Notes under the pieces: model-generated
Databases searched by the model: none
The model's input: the letters and a program-made list of their open reading frames with translations, nothing else
Told to the model about the DNA's origin: nothing
Assembly (NCBI GenBank): GCA_037447655.1
Contig: JBBHKE010003410.1
Span: 1-50,473, forward strand
Source of the DNA: Zygnema cylindricum
Taxonomy: Eukaryota > Streptophyta > Zygnematophyceae > Zygnematales > Zygnemataceae
DNA length: 50,473 bases
Direction: 5' to 3'
Translations under genes and position numbers: made by a program
In this document: one piece after another, positions 21,550 through 29,249 of the stretch
Layout: the number at the start of each line of letters is the position of its first letter
Numbering within the stretch: the first letter of the stretch is position 1

Positions 21550-22440
21550 TGAACCATCGTCGTTGTCCTTCGAACATTGAGGGTATTTTCGCATGTGCTA
21601 AAGTCACAGTTTTTTTCTACCGTGTTCCTCCATTACTTAGAAAAAAACGAGAAAATCCGTAGACATACCAAAAAAATGAAATTACCACCGTATAAGCTAC
21701 GTTTCCTTTAAACTTTATGTATACAGTAGTTTGTCTTTAGTGCGAAGAAATTTGTCGTCTAGCGCATTTCGACCCATTTTCGCGTCTTTCCAGCACATGT
21801 TCAAACTTTACATCAAATCACCTCTCGAGGTGATTTGAAAATAAAGTCCAGTAAGGTGAGCGAATAGGCTGACACTGTCACACATGTTGGAAGTTTTTTA
21901 CAATTTTTGTGCGCGGAGTACTAAATAAAAAAACACACTTCACATTTCCAGCCTGGGTGTACTTTTTTCCGTGCCTTGATTTCCGTACAGGGGTCGTCTC
22001 TCTCAAACACACGTGTCTTCACATATACGGTGTAGGAAAAACACTGGGCACCCGTCGGCAAGTGGGAAAACGAAAAACAAAACCGCATTTTTGTGCGAAA
22101 GCGAAAGGTAATTTAGGGTTTCGACACGTCGACAATGTGGCGTACAGACATTACGAAGTCACAAAAATTGTACACCATGCGGAGAAGACGCCTCAAATTG
22201 AAGCTGAGTGGAAGTTTTCGCCTCATTTTGTGTGGCACTTCATTTGTCACGATGTTTCGTACACGTTTACGTAAATCACTTTTTTAAGTAACAAGTTATT
22301 TGCGTTTACATCTGAATGCTCTGAAATTTGTACGGAGAATCTTTGCTAAAAAACAAAGTAACAAGACCACGTTTCGATTACATGCGAAAGTACCCTGAGG
22401 ACGTATTAGTACGTTTGAAAAATTGCAGGTTTGTTTTCGC
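21550..22440. other. No gene recognised; contains a perfect hairpin
   Basis: An open frame at 21909-22274 (plus) has no recognisable family and no supporting signals. A hairpin CAAATCACCTC-TC-GAGGTGATTTG spans 21814-21837; a similar one is at 25824-25848. Confidence 0.4.
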
Positions 22441-22608
22441 GCCTAAGTTTGATGACGTCGAAGCGTGTGACCTGTCACAATTTACCTTCAATCGGAGTTA
22501 CGTGCCAAAATTTTGGTGTGAACAAGACCCGTTTTCCGATGAGTTCTAGGAAAATTATCGGAATGGGCGAAAAGTTACAAATGCTCCGGTAGGAATATGC
22601 TACCAGGG
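22441..22608 (+). repeat. Fragment duplicated in inverted orientation at 24214-24384
   Basis: About 80% identical by eye to the reverse complement of 24214-24384. Both copies can be read as similar peptides containing VPKF.C.Q.PFSDEF and KVTN.PVG, with a one-base shift or single stop in each. This looks like a decayed exon or transposase fragment of unknown origin. Confidence 0.6.
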
Positions 22609-23115
22609 AGGAGAGCAGCCAGTTGCAAGCCTTAGAATCCGTACACGTTGATGATAGATGTAGGTGTTAGGGTATACGGCCAATGATCGCATAAGCCATC
22701 TGCTCGATAGACGGCCAATGATCGCATTGGCCACGTAACTTCAAACAGGGTGGATGCAAATCCACCAAAATCCACCAGAAAATCTTTGCCTGAAGTAATG
22801 TTGTCACGCTCTCTTTCGCTTCCCTTCTCCTTCGTGGTTCGCCGCGTCTTTTTTCTTTGCCCTTTTAGATCCTAAAGGGAAAAACATTATAGTCGCATTT
22901 GTCTCTGGTGACAACGATAATTAATCGTTGATATTTTTTTGTAAGATCGTGAGCCATTGAGTGATTTGAGTTTTGATTGGCTTTGTCATGTTCCAATTTT
23001 GATGTAATGCAAAAAGACACGTGGTATAATCCTATTTGTTGCATTTCGCGTGGTTGTAATGGTATGATAAACGGCCAAACGAATTCGACGTCACGCCAAA
23101 ATGTCGTGTTATCAA
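22609..23115. other. No gene recognised
   Basis: Includes two copies of CGGCCAATGATCGCAT about 40 bp apart near 22677-22735. A minus-strand frame of 86 codons (22865-23125) has no family resemblance. Confidence 0.4.
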
Positions 23116-23665
23116 CATAGTTCAAAAGTAGGTGAAAGTACGCCCATACAATATGCCTATTGTACGCAAAACATACAATATGCCCTCAAGACCCATATTG
23201 TATTGGCTGCAAAATGAAATAAAATAGGAAAAGGGTTGAGTTGCACATTGATCGATAGAGTATTAAACGTCATGTCGAAATTTGAAAAACATTCAGACAA
23301 AAAAACATTTTTCCGTGAGTTTTGAGGTATTTTTTATTTAAACCGTCAACTTTGGACGATCGGACGACGCTGATCAAAGTCGCGATCTAAGAAGATCACA
23401 TGAAAAGCCTGTAACACAACTTAATATAGGACTTACGTCCACGTTTTTTTTTTTTTTTCCCGGGATTTTTTTCCTGCGGAATATCATCCTACGCCGTGTT
23501 AGTTCGCTAAAAAATTTCGTCCGGCGGCGTGCGTTGTACTATGATGACACGTCATGTTCGTACGTTCATACAGAGGTGTGCACAACGCACACACATTCAG
23601 TATGCCTCATCTGCGCGAGTTTTGCGCCAAGTTTTGTGCGCCTACCAAACGCCTACCATATGCAG
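23116..23665 (+). mobile_element. Second copy of the outer hAT-like element, right end lost
   Basis: It begins CATAGTTCAAAAGTAGGTG and matches 45837 onward along its length (including TTTTTATTTAAACCGTCA and GCTAAAAAATTTCGTCCGGC). The match ends after CCTACCATA near 23665, before the right inverted repeat. A 200-bp block present in the 45837 copy (about 46160-46380) is missing. Non-coding. Confidence 0.75.
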
Positions 23666-24213
23666 GATTCACACTCGAAACGGATGGTGAATGAGATGAC
23701 GAAATGAATGCTCACGTACCATTCATTTCTCAAAAAAACAAAAAACAGAGGCGTCAAACAGCTCGACCGCTCGGCTGTCAACCTTTTTGGAGCGTAGCGA
23801 CAGACAAAATACACTTTTTGGAGCGTAGCGGCGGACAAAACATACGGTCAAGTGCGTCAAATTTTGACAACTGTGGTAAGTCATTTTCTTTTCCGGAAAC
23901 CCTTTTCGGAATGCAGATTTCCGATTTAGAAGAAAAATGAAGTCGTATCCCGAATGAATGATCCGTACTATAACTATTTTTTTTTTAATGATGACCCATA
24001 AACGAATAGCCAATCAAAATCAACTAAAATCGAACGTAAAAAAATGTAAAGCTAAAACATTTTTGTAATTTTGACGAAACAATCATCTAAAATATAACGT
24101 AAAAAAATGTGAGCTTTAAACTTTTTTGAAATTATAACGAAACATCCTCTCCACTTCTTACCTCCTGCAGGTCACCTCCAACGTCTCCCATCTCCCATCT
24201 GATTCCCATGATT
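23666..24213. other. No gene recognised
   Basis: AT-rich. It contains two adjacent copies of TTTTGGAGCGTAGCG (about 23784 and 23816) followed by RCRGACAAAA. No coding signal. Confidence 0.35.
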
Positions 24214-24384
24214 CCCATCTGATAGCCTGTTCCCACCGGAACATTTGTAACTTTTTGCCCATTCTGATGATTTTCCGAGAACTCATCCGAAAATGGGTGT
24301 TGTTTACACCGAAATTTTGGCACGTTACTCCCGATTGAAGGTGTCCTGTGACACGTCACATGCTTTGACGTCATCAAACAAAGG
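24214..24384 (-). repeat. Inverted partner of 22441-22608
   Basis: The minus strand reads TTTGATGACGTCAAAGC and VPKFRCKQHPFSDEFSEN-type coding. It runs directly into the assembly gap, so it may extend further. Confidence 0.6.
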
Positions 24385-24394
24385 NNNNNNNNNN
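24385..24394. other. Assembly gap (10 N)
   Basis: Ten undetermined bases; true gap size unknown. Sequence continuity across it should not be assumed. Confidence 1.
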
Positions 24395-24450
24395 CGGGAG
24401 CACCGAGTTGGGAAGTTAAATTTCACAAAGGAGATGAGAGGTGAGAATTA

Positions 24451-24707
24451 TAGTTAAGAGATAGACTTATTAAGAGTGGAGAGTAGAGGAAACACTTTAA
24501 ATTGAAGGGTTGAGCCACGAGGGCAAGAGACCAAGCTAATGTTATGTGGACAGAAGCTTCTTCTAATTTAAAGTTATCATTATGTGAGTGTTTTCAAATG
24601 TGGATGTGTATTTTCCAATGTGGATGTGTATTTTCCAATGTGTGGAATGTGTGGTTGGAATTGTTTGTAGTAATGGGATTTTCTGAGAGGTAGGAGATCC
24701 TGTTACA
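24451..24707 (+). mobile_element. Fragment of a gypsy-family LTR (3' 257 bp)
   Basis: Matches the right-hand quarter of the gypsy-1/2 LTR from TAGTTAAGAG to the terminal TGTTACA (24701-24707). It has a 20-bp internal tandem duplication (AATGTGGATGTGTATTTTCC). The left part of the LTR is absent. Confidence 0.88.
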
Positions 24708-24889
24708 TGCACGTATGATTTAAAATTTAATTTTTTAAATTTCAATTGAAAAGTTATATTTATGTACCTTCTAACATCGACCGTACACCATACTAATTAG
24801 ATAATAATGTACTTTCGGGCTTTACGCTATTTTGTGCGATATCTCAATAAACGTCAAGGAAAAATTAAAATCATGTATCCTATTTGAAG

Positions 24890-24951
24890 AAAAAAATCAA
24901 AATTTTAAGAACCCAAATAAGAGTTATTGACACCAATAACGATTCACGGTG
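24890..24951. mobile_element. Diverged MITE end
   Basis: Ends AATAACGATTCACGGTG followed by TA. The inner AAAATTTT segment resembles the MITE. The left part is not recognisable. Confidence 0.5.
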
Positions 24952-25026
24952 TAGTGTAGCTTATGATGCTGGGTCAAAAAAACATTCACTCGTATTAGGG
25001 GAAGTTCCGGATGTTTTTGAAATCTA

Positions 25027-25225
25027 CACCGTGAATCGTTATTAGCTTTATATACGCTATATCGGCACCTCAAAATTTTGACATTGATACCTTAAATATT
25101 ATAAATTACACTATTTAAGGACGTGGACCATAATCTGCCACGTCTCCTGGCACTAAATTAGAATGAATGACGCTAATTTTTTCTTTACATTAATAATTTC
25201 TATACGCTAATAACGATTCAAGGTG
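25027..25225. mobile_element. MITE-B, 199 bp
   Basis: CACCGTGAATCGTTATTA to TAACGATTCAAGGTG, flanked by TA (25025-25026 and 25226-25227). It is collinear with MITE-A in reverse orientation and exactly the same length. Non-coding. Confidence 0.88.
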
Positions 25226-25232
25226 TACAGTA

Positions 25233-25305
25233 CACCGTGAATCGTTATTAGACTTATGTACTCTATATCGGCGCCTCAAAATTTTGACATTGATACCCGA
25301 AATAC
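25233..25305. mobile_element. MITE-C, truncated
   Basis: Starts CACCGTGAATCGTTATTA, preceded by TA, only five bases after the MITE-B right TA. Matches MITE-B for about 70 bp, then diverges. Confidence 0.75.
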
Positions 25306-26441
25306 AATGACTGGGGGTGAAGTTCCATCATATGTTTCTGTAATTGTGCGACAAACTCTACAGACCGGGTCGATTGAGTCGAAGTTCCATTACGTAGAGT
25401 CTATAAGCCACGTGTTTTAAATTGACTGGCGCCACGCAAGCTACGATCCAATATTGAATATCTTTCAGATTTTTAGCACCGACAAACTAAACTTCAAATC
25501 TTGACTTGCGTACCATGTACCTGCGTCAAAGTAATCATACGACAAAACTTTTATACATTTTGCAAACGCCAGTCTGTACGCCAGCTCATTTTTTAGGGTT
25601 TCAGTTCTCGAACATAACGAAAGTCATTTGAGAGAAATAGTGTGACAAACAAAAGTTACCGAAAATAACGTGACAAGGGAATGTTACGAAATTTCGTTTT
25701 TATTTTCGGTTGTATTTTGGAAACCGCGTGTCATGTACAAATCTTAAGATTTTTCGTTGGTTTTCCATCATGACACGTAGCTTAATTGTCCATCGTGTCA
25801 CAATTTTTTTTTTCTTTGTATGCCAACCCACCTCGTCGAGGTGGGTTGAGTCTAACAGAGAAAATTGAAGCGAACTCATCGCAGATGAACATCCGACGGC
25901 CAGTATTACCTCCAAGACCTCCGCAGAGTATCGGCAAGATTCTTTTTAATGTTGGTTTTCGTATAAAAACAAAATAGGCGGTACGATCTGGTACGAAGAG
26001 TCGCGGATTTCTGTTAGAAACGCCACTTTTCGCTTGATGGACGTTCACCCTCATTCTAATTGTTCCGTGACATTAATTACAGTTCTTGTGAATTAGCGTA
26101 AATGGTATAACCGTACATATTTTATGAATAGTGTGGTGTACGAAGGGTGGTTGTCCGTACATCTCTGTATTTCGTTATCGAAAATCGTATGGAAAGTGTG
26201 ATGAACATATATCGGTCGCGTATAGAACTGCGTTTAGAATAAACGTGGAGTCAAGTTTGCAACAAAGGCGTTCGTATATATCAAGATGTTTGTTTTTGTG
26301 GGTGATAATGTGAACGGATGACATGTTCACATGTGGAAAAATGTGTATGTTACGAAAGCGTATCGTCGCGTGCTTACATATGTTGTATGGCCGTAGAAAG
26401 TTGATTCTATTACGTTGCCGTTTGAACTGTATTTGAGGTCC
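25306..26441. other. No gene recognised; contains a perfect hairpin
   Basis: CAACCCACCTCG-T-CGAGGTGGGTTG at 25824-25848 is a perfect 12-bp-arm palindrome. Open frames here (such as 25782-26054 minus) are short and match nothing known. Confidence 0.4.
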
Positions 26442-27134
26442 GTGTAACTTAATAGGGTACACATGTACCCTATTACATGTTCAAAGGGAGACATAACAGT
26501 AATACCAGACTTGTAAACGAACTAAACCTTGATTAGAGTTAAAATTGACTCTAAAATGGGGTGGGATACACAAAATGACAACACATTAGAGTCATAATGT
26601 GTACGTATTAGAGTAAAGTTACACAATTAAGATTGGAAAAATACGCGGGCCTTAAAATCCCGAAAAGATAACAAAATAGCGGCGAGTGCGATCAAACAAA
26701 AAAAACGGATTGTTGTTCTGGCCAATCCCATCCACGTCCTGGTCAACCGGTGGGTGGTGTGCAAATATCGCGGGTCCATTTTCACAAAAAAAATCCATTT
26801 TTGAAAAAGATGCGTCGAACCGCCGCCACTCGTGATGAAACAACATCCAGTACGCCATCGGTTATTAGGGATTTTACAATATTATTAGGGTTGTCCATAA
26901 CACGGCGATACAACATAGAAGGGCCCGTCATCTACTACGATATACAAAGAATATCATGGGTAATTGTGCCCCTGTTACGGGTGTTCATCCCTCTCTCACT
27001 CTCTTTTCCTTTCTTTCATTTTTCCTTTCGCACTCCCTCTCCCTCTTCGCATTGTAAAAACTTTTACATTCTCCTCCTCCCATTTCTCTTCTCTCTCTCT
27101 CGCACTCTCTCTTTCCCAAATTCTCCCTTTGTCT
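26442..27134. repeat. Unclassified repeat, copy 1, left half
   Basis: 26442-26908 matches 39098-39566 at roughly 90%. It starts GTGTAACTT and contains a palindrome AATAGGGTAC-ACAT-GTACCCTATT (26451-26474). 26988-27134 is pyrimidine-rich. It is cut at 27134 by copia-2 and resumes at 37704 after the TGTCT duplication. No protein family is recognised. Confidence 0.75.
27130..27134. repeat. Target-site duplication of copia-2, left copy (TGTCT)
   Basis: TGTCT precedes the 5' LTR and recurs at 37699-37703 after the 3' LTR. Confidence 0.92.
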
Positions 27135-27340
27135 TGTTGAAATTGTTATTTTTAGATGGTATTTTCTAGGTCTGAACTTAGTACAAATAGAAAAGGTGGA
27201 CAGCGTGCCTCCGCCTCCTCTCTCTTCCCACCATACTTGTCGTAGTCACTGAGGGATAGAGAGGGTGGCTGAGCAATGGCTGTCCTAACTTAAGCAGGCA
27301 GGGCTAAAGAGTGACTTATGTCACTCTCAATAAAAGGTTG

Positions 27341-27411
27341 AGTGCGGCAGGACTCGAACCTCCGACCGGTAGAGCGCGGCTTAGCCGTTAGCTCTAACCA
27401 GTCTGTCGTAG
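27341..27411 (-). other. tRNA-like module in the copia-2 LTR, antisense to the element
   Basis: On the minus strand there is a perfect B-box, GGTTCGAGTCC, an A-box-like ACTGGTTAGAGC, and a hairpin AGAGC...GCTCT between them. The acceptor stem does not pair, so it is not a normal tRNA gene. The copy in the 3' LTR is at 32662-32731. Confidence 0.35.
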
Positions 27412-27650
27412 AAGTCCGTTAGCATACATTAGGTTTGATATTTACTTAAACAATGTTACGTCTATGAATTCGATTAACGGAATTACGAACGAAAGAACAT
27501 GGAACCAATTATTATATAGTGCGAACATTATCTCGCACGCAAACAAATGAATCGGACATTTGTTTTCGACGGCGGACATTTAATATCGAATCTGATCCAA
27601 CGGCGTACATCAATGCCGAGATCACGTAATGGTCACTTTTGGCGTTTATG

Positions 27651-27677
27651 GACGTGGCGTGACGTGGCGCCACGTGG
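27651..27677. promoter_or_regulatory. G-box / ACGTGG cluster in the copia-2 LTR
   Basis: Three ACGTGG cores within 27 bp, including GCCACGTGG and two GACGTGGCG. In plants such motifs bind bZIP/bHLH factors. Equivalent motifs occur in the copia-3 (33677-33701), copia-4 (42306-42330) and solo (9122-9134) LTRs. Confidence 0.5.
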
Positions 27678-28116
27678 AGGGATGACATTTGGTCGCAGGA
27701 ATTCCGGCGAACATACGGACAAATGAAAAGTGGACACGCGTCCACTTAATGGCGTTGCCGTACATGGGCCGTACAGAAAGTACATCAGCCATAGTACTTT
27801 TCTGTACTCTACAGTGATCCGATTGGTTCGTACTTCAATAGATAGGGTTTGTGAGAGGGATTTAGGACTTAGAGAATTTTGGTAGATAGGAACCTCTCTC
27901 TCTTTGAGAGTTTGTATAAACTTGGCATCTTTAACGACTCATAACTAATCGACTGGTTGGCCGTTTTCAGTGATTGTTTTTGCTACGAACTTAGGGGAGT
28001 CCATGCTGCATAGGGGTGCAGTCAAATTGTCAGTTTGCCTTCTTGGGCAGCGGTGGTCGTGGCTTAAAGTGGGTTAGTTAAATACTATCTAGAGGCTTCC
28101 TGTATTCTGTTGTCGA

Positions 28117-29249
28117 ATGGAGGACACAGAATTGCAGGTTATGGGCCCACACTCTAGGCTGCCCACCTTCAATGGATCTGGGTTCATCTATTGGGAAGCC
28201 ATGATGATAGGAGCTTTGTGTGAGAAACGATACTGGGGTATCGTCAGTGGACAAGTGAAACGTCCACCTTCAGGAACTCCACCAGGATTTGGGGGGGTAA
28301 GGTTTTCTGCAACAACGGGTGTCTCAGCGGAAGAGGCAGATGATGGGGATAGCAGTGTGTCCGAAAAGCAGAAAGGGAAGGAGACACCCCTCACTCCTAT
28401 TGTCACAGTATCGGGAGCGGCGACCGTGAAGACCGTGGAGAACAATACTCAAATGTGGGAGGATGTAAACATGGCTGCCAAGAACTTCATTCTGAGGCAC
28501 CTCACTCAACGTTTGGCCACTCCTCATCTTCACATTTACAAGGCCGAGGAGTTGTGGGAGAGTTTGGTGGAGATTTATAAAGTTGGAACTATTCAGGAGC
28601 TCTAGTTGGCTGAGCAAAAGCTATTGAGTTACACTTACAAAGGAGGAAAGATGTTAGATTACTATAATGATCTTTCTTGTTTGTATATGGAAATGGAAAG
28701 TGCCGGGTGGATAGGTACAATGAAAATGAAAGTTAACACCCTTATCATAAAATTACCATATGAGTTCGAAAACATAGTGTACCGAGTACAGGGAATGCCT
28801 GATAGATCATGGAAATGGAACACAGTAGTCAGGATGATACTTGTGCAGGAAAACACAATGGAGATTACGAGAGGAGGAAAGAGCATTCAAGCTCTAGCAG
28901 CAGGAGGGGACCGATAGGGGAAGGACCCGAAGAAACCTTATAGAGGGGAGAGAGATCATTCTGGGGGACAGAGGCCCCCAAAGGGTCTTTGTCATTATTG
29001 CAAAAAGCCGGGACACTTTATTGCAGATTGTGTCAAGCTATCAGAGCTGAGGCTCCAAGAGAACCGTGGAGGGGGTTCTTTTGGAGAGAAGAAAAAGGCA
29101 CTTGTGGTTACAAAAGTGTCAGGAGAAACCGAGGATGAGTCCTCTGAAGAGGATGGGGAGCTTCTTTTTGACGAGAGTCTAGAGGAGAAGGAGATCCCTC
29201 GGAGGCAGAAGTGTGCCCTTGGAGAAATTCGGGAAGCTCCACAGGAGGG
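28117..29249 (+). pseudogene. gag: Copia-2 gag, starting inside the LTR
   Basis: The ATG at 28117 is within the LTR. The first 20 coding bases are LTR, and the next codons (Q-V-M-G-P) are the primer-binding site. Then F.G..F.YWE...GALCEKRYWGIVSG, the usual copia Gag N-terminal core, a variable linker, a helical core to about 28880, and one CCHC zinc knuckle, CHYCKKPGHFIADC, near 28990-29030. Stops: TAG 28603-28605 (CAG in the copia-3 gag), TAG 28915-28917. An acidic tail precedes the protease. Related along its length to the copia-3 Gag. Confidence 0.9.
28137..28149 (+). promoter_or_regulatory. Copia-2 primer-binding site, half-tRNA(iMet) type, translated as part of gag
   Basis: GGTTATGGGCCCA begins immediately after the LTR. 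It is the same sequence used by Drosophila copia, where an internal fragment of initiator tRNA-Met primes. Here it lies in the gag frame. Confidence 0.85.

Larger units (their letters stand above)
27135..28136 (+). repeat. Copia-2 5' LTR, containing promoter and gag start codon
   Basis: TGTTGAAATT...GAATTGCA. It holds a G-box cluster (27651-27677), the core motif TAGGACTTAG (27863-27872), a TATAAA box (about 27914) and, 20 bp before its end, the gag ATG (28117). The boundary is certain because the 3' LTR ends with the same 20 bases (37679-37698) directly before the TSD. Confidence 0.93.

Noticed and set aside
24563-24745. Small minus-strand gene
   Set aside because: It is created by the 20-bp duplication in an LTR fragment.
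25824-25862. Helitron 3' end (hairpin followed by CTAA)
   Set aside because: The next base is C, not T, and no 5' TC end or Rep/helicase coding is seen; the other similar hairpin lacks CTRR.
27341-27411. Functional tRNA gene on the minus strand (perfect B-box)
   Set aside because: No acceptor-stem pairing and the anticodon arm does not fold. It is part of an LTR and repeated at 32662-32731, so kept only as tRNA-like.
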